This document shows, piece after piece, positions 1-6,081 of a DNA stretch of 6,135 bases (its first letter is position 1; each line of letters begins with the position of its first letter). Position numbers and translations under genes: made by a program. This DNA is from Desulfurellales bacterium (GTDB taxonomy: Bacteria; Campylobacterota_A; Desulfurellia; Desulfurellales; Hippeaceae). Below the pieces are notes generated by a model. That model made no database searches and was not told the origin of the DNA. It saw only the letters and a program-made list of their open reading frames with translations. Where the stretch lies: assembly GCA_027074255.1 (NCBI GenBank), contig JALTDI010000227.1:1-6135 (forward strand). The letters run 5' to 3'.

Positions 1-975
1 AAGGTTGTGGTTACAAGAAATATACCGGAAAACGGGCTTAAAATATTAAAAAAAGAGTTCGATGTTTTTGTGAATCCCTATGATAGAAATATGACAAGAG
101 ACGAAATATATGACCATATTGAAGATGCCTTTGCCGTAATTCCTATGGTTTCGGATATTATAGACAAGGAGCTTTTGGATGCCGCAAAAGAATTAAAAAT
201 AATAGCCAACTACGGTGTTGGCATAAACAACGTTGATGTGGAATATGCAACAAAAAAAGGGATTTTCTTCACGAATACACCGGGTGTTTTAACACAAAGC
301 ACAGCCGAACTCGGGTGGTCTTTAATAATGGCTTGTGCGAGATTTATTCCTCAATCCGACAGGTTTGTCAGAGACGGGAAATTCAGCGGTTTTGCACCTA
401 CTTTAATGCTCGGGCAAGAGCTGTACGGTTCAAGGATAGGCATTATAGGCATGGGAAGGATAGGCTCGGCGATAGCAAGGATTGCACGTTTTGGATTTAA
501 TATGGATGTTGTTTACTTTAACAGGAAAAAATCCGACAAAGAGCTGATTACGGATGCAAAGAGAGTTGAGCTCGATGAGCTTTTAAGAACAAGTGATATT
601 ATTGTTGTGTGCACGCCTCTAAACAATAAAAGCAGGCATATGATACAAAAGGGAGAATTCGACTTAATGAAAGATTCTTCTGTGTTTGTAAATATATCAA
701 GGGGTGAGGTTGTGGATACAAATGCTCTGATAGATGCCCTGAAAGATAAAAAGATATTTTCCTGCGGACTGGATGTTTATGAAAATGAGCCGGACTTTGA
801 CAAAAGACTGCTCGATTTCGACAATTGTATCCTTTTGCCTCATATTGGTTCTGCTACAATCAAAACAAGAAATGAAATGGCTGATATTGTTGCAAAAAAC
901 GTTATATCGGTGTATAAAAACAGGTGTCCTGACTTTGTTGTAAACGGTGATGTTCTATGCAATGCAAAAAATTAA
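1..975 (+). CDS. D-2-hydroxyacid dehydrogenase, NAD(P)-dependent (5' end cut by window edge)
   Basis: This is an oxidoreductase of the D-isomer-specific 2-hydroxyacid dehydrogenase family, which interconverts 2-keto acids and D-2-hydroxy acids (glyoxylate/hydroxypyruvate reductase or phosphoglycerate dehydrogenase-like). Counting from the GTG at position 7, the dinucleotide-binding motif GMGRIG lies at residues 148-153. The catalytic trio is visible as R232 (in SRGEVVD), E261 (in ENEP) and H279 (in LPHIGSAT). The second Rossmann strand ends in Y-F-N-R-K-K with no acidic residue, which favours NADP(H) over NAD; that is inference. The frame stays open to position 1 (K-V before the GTG), and relatives usually begin with Met, one or two residues and then K-V-V-V-T, so the true start is probably just outside the window and the GTG is not it. 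It lacks the C-terminal ACT domain of long SerA enzymes. The substrate cannot be named. It overlaps the next gene by 19 bases and is the first visible gene of the operon. Confidence 0.9.
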   Translation, partial: KVVVTRNIPENGLKILKKEFDVFVNPYDRNMTRDEIYDHIEDAFAVIPMVSDIIDKELLDAAKELKIIANYGVGINNVDVEYATKKGIFFTNTPGVLTQSTAELGWSLIMACARFIPQSDRFVRDGKFSGFAPTLMLGQELYGSRIGIIGMGRIGSAIARIARFGFNMDVVYFNRKKSDKELITDAKRVELDELLRTSDIIVVCTPLNNKSRHMIQKGEFDLMKDSSVFVNISRGEVVDTNALIDALKDKKIFSCGLDVYENEPDFDKRLLDFDNCILLPHIGSATIKTRNEMADIVAKNVISVYKNRCPDFVVNGDVLCNAKN

Positions 976-1229
976 CGATTTTCGGTGTTGTCCAGGGCGT
1001 CGGGTATAGAGCCTGGGCAAAAAGACTTGCAAATGAGTTGAATGTTAAGGGATATATTAAGAACAAAGGAAACGGAAGTGTTGAAATGGTTGTTTGTGCG
1101 GAAGAGAATATTGTGACGGTTATGATAAACGCCGCAAAAAAGGGCCCGGCCACATCTGTTGTCAAGCGGGTTGAGGTTGAGGATATCGATTACAAAGCCG
1201 AAGAAGAGGGATTTAAAATATGGATATGA
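957..1229 (+). CDS. acyP: Acylphosphatase
   Basis: This is a small cytoplasmic acylphosphatase, 90 residues, which is full length for the family (about 90-100). These enzymes hydrolyse carboxyl-phosphate bonds in compounds such as acetyl phosphate, 1,3-bisphosphoglycerate or carbamoyl phosphate. The signature loop is intact at residues 10-18 (GVVQGVGYR), with phosphate-binding R18. The second catalytic residue is N36, in GYIKNKGNGSVE. The protein should therefore be active. The ATG sits inside the end of the dehydrogenase gene, with a GGTGA ribosome-binding site at 946-950, six bases before the start. Its TGA stop overlaps the start of the TPR gene. The family's physiological substrate is generally uncertain. 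Its place between a dehydrogenase and Kdo genes suggests metabolite clean-up or phosphate-ester housekeeping, but that is conjecture. Confidence 0.93.
   Translation: MQCKKLTIFGVVQGVGYRAWAKRLANELNVKGYIKNKGNGSVEMVVCAEENIVTVMINAAKKGPATSVVKRVEVEDIDYKAEEEGFKIWI
1205..1210 (+). promoter_or_regulatory. Ribosome-binding site deciding the TPR gene start
   Basis: The purine block AGAGGG ends nine bases before the ATG at 1220 and 15 bases before a second in-frame ATG at 1226. The spacing favours the first ATG. The second ATG forms the ATGA stop-start overlap with the acylphosphatase stop, so it remains a possible alternative start reached by translational coupling. Confidence 0.5.
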
Positions 1230-1765
1230 AAGATATTGACGAGCTGCTGCAAAACGGTATAGAGAGTTTTTTAAATAATAAGTTTGATAAAGCGGATATG
1301 TATTTTACAATTGTATTATCAAAAGACATCAGCAACGATGTGGCGAGATTCGGAATGGTATGCATGGATGCGATGAGGGATGGAATTGTAGAGGCAAGGG
1401 ATATGTTCAGCATATATATTTTCTCGCCAGCGGAACAGAAAGAGGTTATTGAAGCTATGCTCGACAACTATCAAAGCAGTGAATTCTATAGCAGTACAAT
1501 AGCAGATTACATTCAAGATATTCTATCCTCCTACGGCAAAGAATATCAGAATTCAGCCTATCTCGACAAAAAAGAAAGGTTTAACAGCTTGGACGACGGC
1601 AGTGATGTTTATGATGCAAATTTTATTTTGGCTAAGGTGTATGAAAAAATGGGAGACTATGACAAGGCTATAGACCATATAGCAAAAGCCTTTAAAGCCA
1701 AGCCTTTCAATGATATGTTAAAGAGGGAATTGATACATATAGTGAGAAAAAAAAGTGGCAAATAA
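1220..1765 (+). CDS. Small tetratricopeptide (TPR) repeat protein, function unknown
   Basis: This is a 181-residue soluble helical protein with no signal peptide or membrane segment. The clearest TPR unit is at about residues 132-163. There the pattern A..L...Y...GDYDKA......A....P matches the TPR consensus of small residues at turn positions and a closing proline. A weaker TPR-like helix pair lies at about residues 6-40 (L..G...F....FDKAD.YF), and the segment between is helical without a clear repeat. TPR domains normally act as protein-binding scaffolds, and no catalytic motif is visible. An earlier start at 1220 is preferred over 1226 because of the spacing of the AGAGGG block. The gene overlaps the acylphosphatase by 10 bases and kdsD by 11 bases, so its amount is probably tied to both. 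A scaffold for the Kdo or LPS steps encoded next to it is possible but unsupported by sequence alone. Confidence 0.8.
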   Translation: MDMKDIDELLQNGIESFLNNKFDKADMYFTIVLSKDISNDVARFGMVCMDAMRDGIVEARDMFSIYIFSPAEQKEVIEAMLDNYQSSEFYSSTIADYIQDILSSYGKEYQNSAYLDKKERFNSLDDGSDVYDANFILAKVYEKMGDYDKAIDHIAKAFKAKPFNDMLKRELIHIVRKKSGK

Positions 1766-2726
1766 CGTTCTTTTGACCATAAAGAAAGCCATAAACATTG
1801 AACAAAAAGCCATAGAAGGTCTATCAGACAGAGTTGATGACAATTATGTTAAAGCCGTAGAATTTATTCACTCCTGCAAGGGCAGGCTGATTTGTTCGGG
1901 TGTTGGTAAATCCGGTCTTATTGCAAAGAAGATAGCTTCCACGATGTCGAGCATAGGTGTTCCTTCTTTTTTTGTTCATCCTACCGATGCTATACATGGA
2001 GATCTCGGCATGGTCACTTCGCAGGATATAGCCCTGCTTATATCGAATTCCGGGAGAACACAGGAGCTGTTGTTTCTTCTGCCTCTTCTGAAACGATTCG
2101 GTGTGCCTATTATATCGATTGTGGGTGATATTCGCTCTGAACTTGCAGCAAGAAGCGATGTTGTGTTAGATGCTTATGTTGAGAAAGAGGCTTCCCCCAT
2201 AAAGCTTGTTCCAACATCGTCCACAACGGTTTCATTGGTTATAGGAGATGCTCTTGCGGCAGGATTGATTGTCAAAAATGATTTTAAGGATAATGATTTT
2301 GCTATGCTTCACCCCGGGGGCTCTATCGGCAGGAAATTGTTTGTAAAGGTAAAGGATTTGATGCATACAAAAGATGAAATACCTATTATAGAAACAAAAA
2401 GCAAATTCGACAAGGTAGTGTATGAGATATCGTCAAAAAGGCTTGGAATGACTATTGTTGCTGATAAGAACGGAAGCCTTAAAGGCATCATAACGGATGG
2501 AGATTTAAGAAGAGCCGTTGAGAAGTATAAATCGTCCCTGTTTTCTATGAATGCTGTTGATATAATGACAAAAAATCCGAAGATGATTGATAGGGAAGCA
2601 CTTGCGGCCAAAGCGGCCAATATTATGGAGAAATATTCCATTACAAGTCTTGTTGTGGCAAGGGACGAAAACTCCATAGAAGGAATTATACATCTGCACG
2701 ATATCCTGAAAGCCGGCGTGCTTTAG
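1755..2726 (+). CDS. kdsD: Arabinose-5-phosphate isomerase (KpsF/GutQ family, SIS plus two CBS domains)
   Basis: It converts ribulose 5-phosphate to D-arabinose 5-phosphate, the first dedicated step toward Kdo for LPS, in the cytoplasm. The protein is 323 residues, the usual length. A sugar-isomerase (SIS) domain covers about residues 30-175, and two CBS domains cover about 200-262 and 268-323. Residues matching the four conserved active-site positions of E. coli KdsD (K59, E111, E152, H193) are present at a constant offset of seven: K52 in GVGKSG, E104 in SNSGRTQE, E145 in KEASP and H186 in LHPGG. The T-S-S-T-T motif follows at 154-158. The start is a GTG inside the end of the TPR gene with no strong ribosome-binding site just ahead, so translation is probably coupled. 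A TTG at 1773 is a less likely start. The kdsC gene follows immediately, which supports KdsD over capsule KpsF or sorbitol GutQ roles. Confidence 0.95.
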   Translation: MANNVLLTIKKAINIEQKAIEGLSDRVDDNYVKAVEFIHSCKGRLICSGVGKSGLIAKKIASTMSSIGVPSFFVHPTDAIHGDLGMVTSQDIALLISNSGRTQELLFLLPLLKRFGVPIISIVGDIRSELAARSDVVLDAYVEKEASPIKLVPTSSTTVSLVIGDALAAGLIVKNDFKDNDFAMLHPGGSIGRKLFVKVKDLMHTKDEIPIIETKSKFDKVVYEISSKRLGMTIVADKNGSLKGIITDGDLRRAVEKYKSSLFSMNAVDIMTKNPKMIDREALAAKAANIMEKYSITSLVVARDENSIEGIIHLHDILKAGVL

Positions 2727-2730
2727 AGGT
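2725..2730 (+). promoter_or_regulatory. Ribosome-binding site of kdsC overlapping the kdsD stop
   Basis: AGAGGT overlaps the last two bases of the kdsD TAG stop codon and lies six bases before the kdsC ATG at 2737. It is one of the better ribosome-binding sites in the operon and fixes the kdsC start. Confidence 0.65.
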
Positions 2731-2736
2731 ATTATA

Positions 2737-3261
2737 ATGTATGATATAAAAATTGTCATAATGGATGTTGACGGGGTTTTGACAGACGGAAGAATTATTG
2801 TTGACGGTAATGGTGAAGAATATAAATTTTTTGATGTTAAAGACGGACATATTATTCATATAGCTCTTGATTTGGGTATAAAAGTTGCATGGGTTTCCGG
2901 AAGGTATTCACCTGTAACAATAAAAAGAGCAAAGCAGCTTAAAATAGAAGACGTTTTTCAAAACGAGCATAAAAAGGTAACGGCTGTTGAAAAAATAAAG
3001 GAAAGATACAGCTTGGAGTACAAAAATATTGCTTATATAGGTGATGATTTAATAGATATACCGCCTATGATTTTGTGTGGTTTTTCCGCTGCCCCGAAAG
3101 ATGCCGTTTTAGACGTGAGGAAGGTGGCAGACTACGTATCTGGATATAATGGAGGAAGAGGAGCCGTAAGGGATATAATGGAATTTATTTTAAAGGATGT
3201 AGGCCTGTGGGAGAGGGTTCTTGAAAAATATTTAATTATAGACAACTATGCTGACTTTTGA
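2737..3261 (+). CDS. kdsC: 3-deoxy-D-manno-octulosonate 8-phosphate phosphatase
   Basis: This is a HAD-superfamily phosphatase of the capless C0 type that hydrolyses Kdo-8-phosphate to Kdo and phosphate, normally as a magnesium-dependent tetramer in the cytoplasm. At 174 residues it has the usual length. HAD motif I is D10-V-D12-G-V-L-T-D-G with nucleophile D10 and acid/base D12. Motif II is S54 in WVSGR, and the motif III lysine is K79 or K80. Motif IV is G102-D-D-L-I-D, with the metal-binding aspartates. The C-terminal GGRGAVRD stretch matches the glycine-rich tail typical of KdsC, which reaches into the neighbouring subunit's active site in known structures. The residues after about 152 are a short extra tail. 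The gene lies 10 bases after kdsD and overlaps lptC by 14 bases. The middle enzyme of the pathway, KdsA, is not in the window. Confidence 0.95.
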   Translation: MYDIKIVIMDVDGVLTDGRIIVDGNGEEYKFFDVKDGHIIHIALDLGIKVAWVSGRYSPVTIKRAKQLKIEDVFQNEHKKVTAVEKIKERYSLEYKNIAYIGDDLIDIPPMILCGFSAAPKDAVLDVRKVADYVSGYNGGRGAVRDIMEFILKDVGLWERVLEKYLIIDNYADF

Positions 3262-3793
3262 AAAATGGACTAAAATTGCAGGCTATTCGGTCGGCATTCT
3301 ACTGTTTTTTGTACTGTTTCTAATTTTTTTTAATATCGTTGAGAAACAAACCGTAACGCAAAATAAAATAACAAAGATATCCGAGAAAGTTAAAGCTAAT
3401 TCAATAGATGTATGGAGATTTATAGATAAAGGCAGGAAAAAGTATCATTTAAAAGCCGATTCCATGGATAAACTGAAAAACGATGTTGTAATATTGCACA
3501 ATGCCCGCCTATGGCTTTATGAACCTAAAAAACCTGTTATATATATGAGATCTGATAAGGCTGTAATTTATAAAAATAATGATATCGACGCATCGGGTAA
3601 AGTATATTTAAAAAGGGAAGATTTGCAGCTTTACGATGATTCTATTAAATGGATTAATAAAGATAAAATCGCCGAAAGTTCGGAACCTTTTAAAGGCAGT
3701 TCCAAAAAATCTTCTTTTTCGGGGAAAAGTTTTGTATATTATCAGAATAAAGATAAGCTTGTTGCTCGGGGGGTTAGTATATGGCTAAGGTGA
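3248..3793 (+). CDS. lptC: LPS export protein LptC, inner-membrane-anchored
   Basis: LptC is the bitopic inner-membrane subunit of the LPS transporter. It takes LPS from the LptBFG ATPase and hands it to periplasmic LptA. The 181-residue protein has a short cytoplasmic start (MLTFEKWTK) and one strong hydrophobic segment at about residues 10-30. The rest is a lysine-rich, beta-strand-rich periplasmic domain. The LptC pattern is visible: W-R-F...Y-H-L-K-A-D-S-M near the start of the domain, V-I-Y-M-R-S-D-K-A, I-D-A-S-G-K-V-Y-L and F-S-G-K-S-F-V near the end. Family sequences diverge widely, so the call rests on topology, this pattern and position directly after kdsD-kdsC, the classic location of lptC. 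No good ribosome-binding site precedes the ATG, so coupling to kdsC, which it overlaps by 14 bases, is likely. The usual next gene, lptA, is absent. Confidence 0.85.
   Translation: MLTFEKWTKIAGYSVGILLFFVLFLIFFNIVEKQTVTQNKITKISEKVKANSIDVWRFIDKGRKKYHLKADSMDKLKNDVVILHNARLWLYEPKKPVIYMRSDKAVIYKNNDIDASGKVYLKREDLQLYDDSIKWINKDKIAESSEPFKGSSKKSSFSGKSFVYYQNKDKLVARGVSIWLR
3768..3773 (+). promoter_or_regulatory. G-run ribosome-binding site of aroA inside lptC
   Basis: A run of six G residues, within the lptC coding sequence, ends seven bases before the aroA ATG at 3781. It can pair with the CCUCC of 16S rRNA and supports this start. An in-frame ATG at 3796 is poorly placed relative to it. Confidence 0.5.
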
Positions 3794-5052
3794 AAATGCT
3801 GAGGGTCGGAAGCGATAAATCTATATCACACAGGGCTGCTGTACTTGCTTCCGTGTCTTTAAAGAAGGTAATTATAAAGAACTATCTTTTTGCAGATGAT
3901 ACCATAAATACAATCAGAGCCCTATCTCAAACAGGTGTTGATATAAATATAAATGGGCTCGATGTTATTGTAAATCCTAAGGGAAAATATTCTCTTAAAG
4001 AACCGGATGATGTTCTTAATATGGGTAATTCGGGGACGGGAATGAGACTTCTATCAGGTTTGCTTTCCGGGTTTGATTTTTTAAGCGTCTTGACGGGCGA
4101 TGCCTCATTGAGAAAAAGGCCGATGATGAGAATAATTAACCCTTTAAGGCAGATGGGCGCTGAGATATTGTTCAGATACGGGGGTCTTGCACCTTTATCC
4201 ATTAGGGGAAAGAGAAATTTAAACGGCATAAAATATAAACAAAACATAGCGAGTGCTCAGGTAAAATCCGCCATATTGCTTGCAGGGCTGTTTGCCGAGA
4301 ATGATGTGTGTGTGAAAGAGCCCTTTAAATCGAGAGACCATACTGAAAATATGCTGAGATTTCTGGGTGTTGACTGTGTTGAAAATAATAACGGAGTGTG
4401 CCTCGGTAATAACAGGGTACCTCTCGGTGATTGCGAAATATATGTCCCTGCTGACATATCATCCAGTGCTTTTTTTGTGGTCTTGGCTCTGTTAATGAAA
4501 GATATGAATATAATATTGAAAGATATTGGCTTAAATGAGACGAGAAGCGGTATTTTAAGGATTTTATCTCAGTGTGAAGCAGATTATGAGATTCTTAACA
4601 GAAGGGTTTTAAATAACGAACCCATCGGTGATTTAGTGATAAAATCAAAAAGTGCACTTAAGCCGTTTGTTATAGATAAAGAGATTTTGCCCGCACTGAT
4701 AGACGAAATACCCATCCTTTCAGTTTTGGCTATTTTTTGCGATGGAGTGAGCGTTGTAAAAGATGCTTCCGAGCTCAGGAAAAAGGAAAGCGATAGAATA
4801 AAGTCCATATGCGATAATTTAAAAACGCTCGGCGTTGAAATCGAGGAATTTGAAGACGGCTTCAAAATTCACGGACACCCGGGACATAAAATCAATCCGT
4901 GTAAAATAGAAACACACAAAGACCATCGTATAGCCATGAGCTTCACGATATTAAGCGCCGTTTCCGGCGTAAACCTTGATATAGACGGTACTCAGTCGAT
5001 TAAAACCTCATATCCGGGTTTTTTTGAGCATTTGAGCTATATTCTGTCCTGA
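3781..5052 (+). CDS. aroA: 3-phosphoshikimate 1-carboxyvinyltransferase (EPSP synthase)
   Basis: It joins shikimate 3-phosphate and PEP to make EPSP, the sixth step of the shikimate pathway to aromatic amino acids. The 423 residues have family length. Visible motifs are S-D-K-S-I-S-H-R (K13 and R18 bind substrate), G82-N-S-G-T-G-M-R-L, L-T-G-D-A-S-L-R-K-R-P at 104-114, S-A-Q-V-K at 158-162, R-D-H-T-E at 185-189, N-E-T-R at 252-255, catalytic D308 in IDEIP, E336 in KKESDR, R383 in DHRIAM and K408 in IKTSYPG. The SAQ.K, R.H.E and N.TR motifs are those of class II enzymes. The E. coli Gly96 equivalent is Gly (G85) and the Pro101 equivalent is Leu (L90). The usual PG before (D/S)K is replaced by G10-S11, which is odd. 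It overlaps lptC by 13 bases, so it is translated from the LPS operon, and it ends the operon. Confidence 0.96.
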   Translation: MAKVKMLRVGSDKSISHRAAVLASVSLKKVIIKNYLFADDTINTIRALSQTGVDININGLDVIVNPKGKYSLKEPDDVLNMGNSGTGMRLLSGLLSGFDFLSVLTGDASLRKRPMMRIINPLRQMGAEILFRYGGLAPLSIRGKRNLNGIKYKQNIASAQVKSAILLAGLFAENDVCVKEPFKSRDHTENMLRFLGVDCVENNNGVCLGNNRVPLGDCEIYVPADISSSAFFVVLALLMKDMNIILKDIGLNETRSGILRILSQCEADYEILNRRVLNNEPIGDLVIKSKSALKPFVIDKEILPALIDEIPILSVLAIFCDGVSVVKDASELRKKESDRIKSICDNLKTLGVEIEEFEDGFKIHGHPGHKINPCKIETHKDHRIAMSFTILSAVSGVNLDIDGTQSIKTSYPGFFEHLSYILS

Positions 5053-5054
5053 CG

Positions 5055-5822
5055 CTATTTGTTGTAGTTTTTTATATTCAACAGGGCAGAGGCTTGCTGT
5101 GTCGGCATTATGACCATATCCTCGATTGTTACATGCTGCGGAGCAGAAATAGCAAAATATATGGCCTTTGCAATATCCTCAGGTTTTAACGGCTCAATAT
5201 TTTCATAGACTTTGTCCGCTTTTTCCTTATCTTGGTCAAACCTTACCATGCTGAATTCCGTTTCTACCATACCGGGGTCTATTGATATTACCCTTATGTT
5301 TTTACCTAAAACATCCATACGCATTGCTTTTGATAGTTGCAGTACGGCTGCTTTTGTCGCGCAATAGACATTGCCGCCGATATATGTTTCGTGTCCGGCT
5401 ATCGAGGATAGATTCACTATTGTCCCCGAGTTTTTCTCCACCATTTTCGGCAATACGGCTTTTGTTACATAGAGCAGTCCTTTTATATTTGTATCAATCA
5501 TTAGTTCCCAGTTTTCTATTTTTCCGTCTTGAAGTTTTTCAAGTCCCTTACTCAATCCCGCATTGTTAATTAGAACCTCTATATCGCTCCAATCATCAGG
5601 CAAATTGAGGAGGCTCTCCAAAACGGCGTTTTTGTCCGTGACATCAAGTTTGATAGGTAAAATTCTCACTTCGTATTGCTTTTCAAGATAGCTTTTCAAT
5701 TCTATCAATCTTTCGTGTCTTCTTGCTGCGATTATTATATCCATACCGTTTTGCGCAAAAATTTCCGCGCAAGCTTTGCCTATACCGCTTGATGCCCCTG
5801 TTATAAGAGCTATTTTACCCAT
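5055..5822 (-). CDS. Short-chain dehydrogenase/reductase, YdfG-like (NADP-dependent 3-hydroxy acid dehydrogenase type)
   Basis: This is a cytoplasmic classical SDR oxidoreductase of 255 residues, the normal length. The cofactor motif T-G-A-S-S-G-I-G is at residues 8-15. The A-A-R-R at 32-35 after the second strand indicates NADP(H) preference. NNAG lies at 86-89 and the catalytic set is N112, S140, Y153 and K157. The stretch D-P-G-M-V-E-T-E-F followed by a charged D-Q-D-K-E-K-A-D-K segment resembles the YdfG group, which oxidises L-allo-threonine, serine and related 3-hydroxy acids. The true substrate cannot be read from the sequence. The start is supported by a G-rich ribosome-binding site (minus strand, 5827-5834) four bases upstream. 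The gene converges on aroA with a 2-base gap and has its own candidate promoter at 5855-5883, so it is probably a single-gene unit unrelated to the LPS operon. Confidence 0.92.
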   Translation of the reverse strand: MGKIALITGASSGIGKACAEIFAQNGMDIIIAARRHERLIELKSYLEKQYEVRILPIKLDVTDKNAVLESLLNLPDDWSDIEVLINNAGLSKGLEKLQDGKIENWELMIDTNIKGLLYVTKAVLPKMVEKNSGTIVNLSSIAGHETYIGGNVYCATKAAVLQLSKAMRMDVLGKNIRVISIDPGMVETEFSMVRFDQDKEKADKVYENIEPLKPEDIAKAIYFAISAPQHVTIEDMVIMPTQQASALLNIKNYNK

Positions 5823-5854
5823 GAATCCACCCCCACTGTGTTTTATTTATATCT

Positions 5855-5883
5855 ATTTTATATGTTTTTCAACCAAGTGTAAA
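5855..5883 (-). promoter_or_regulatory. Candidate sigma-70 promoter for the SDR gene
   Basis: On the minus strand, TTTACA (5878-5883, five of six matches to TTGACA) is followed after exactly 17 bases by TAAAAT (5855-5860, five of six matches to TATAAT). Transcription would begin near 5848, giving a leader of about 26 bases that contains the G-rich ribosome-binding site. The region is AT-rich, so chance matches are possible. Confidence 0.6.
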
Positions 5884-5941
5884 TATGATTTCGTTTTATC
5901 GTAGGATATAAATGCATGAAAGTTCAGCTCAAAAATAATTC

Positions 5942-5970
5942 TTGACAATAAATTGAAAATAGGATATTGA
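5942..5970 (+). promoter_or_regulatory. Candidate sigma-70 promoter for tRNA-Leu
   Basis: A perfect TTGACA -35 box (5942-5947) is followed after 17 bases by TATTGA (5965-5970), a weak -10 box with three of six matches. The predicted start near 5977 lies about 18 bases before the mature tRNA, a usual 5' leader for RNase P processing. The -35 box is convincing, the -10 box less so. Confidence 0.55.
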
Positions 5971-5994
5971 ATGATTCGCTCTCAATTGATATTT

Positions 5995-6081
5995 GCCGAG
6001 GTGGTGGAACAGGTAGACACGCCATCTTGAGGGGGTGGTGGGATAACTCCCGTGCGGGTTCAAGTCCCGCCCTCGGCACCA
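5995..6081 (+). tRNA. tRNA-Leu, anticodon GAG
   Basis: This is a complete class II tRNA of 87 bases including an encoded CCA. The acceptor stem GCCGAGG (5995-6001) pairs perfectly with CCTCGGC (6071-6077), followed by discriminator A (6078), typical of leucine, and CCA (6079-6081). The D stem is GTG/CAC (6004-6006, 6018-6020) with a GG pair in its loop. The anticodon stem CCATC/GGTGG (6022-6026, 6034-6038) closes a loop with T at position 33 and anticodon GAG at 6029-6031, reading CUC and CUU codons. A long variable arm GGGA-TAAC-TCCC (6040-6051) confirms the class. The T arm is GCGGG-TTCAAGT-CCCGC (6054-6070). No structural defect is visible. The T-rich tract just after it (six T at 6086-6091) may help end transcription, but no separate hairpin precedes it. 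Confidence 0.97.

Noticed and set aside
902..1165. Minus-strand open frame over the dehydrogenase/acylphosphatase junction
   Set aside because: It is the antisense shadow of well-supported genes and has no recognisable domain.
2309..2677. Minus-strand 122-residue open frame inside kdsD
   Set aside because: Its hydrophobic, serine-rich make-up is the typical antisense of the CBS domains; it shows no supported start or family motif.
3927..4247. Minus-strand 106-residue open frame inside aroA
   Set aside because: It lies fully opposite conserved AroA motifs and has no family features.
4956..4969. GC-rich inverted repeat CGCCG-TTTC-CGGCG in aroA
   Set aside because: It has no T-tract after it and encodes ordinary AroA residues, so it is unlikely to be a terminator.
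5060..5083. TGTTG...CAACA inverted repeat at the SDR 3' end
   Set aside because: The stem is five pairs with a 14-base loop and no T-run on the exit side for either strand.
5282..5569. Plus-strand 95-residue open frame opposite the SDR gene
   Set aside because: It is antisense to the SDR catalytic region, with a low-complexity leucine/arginine-rich composition and no recognisable motif.
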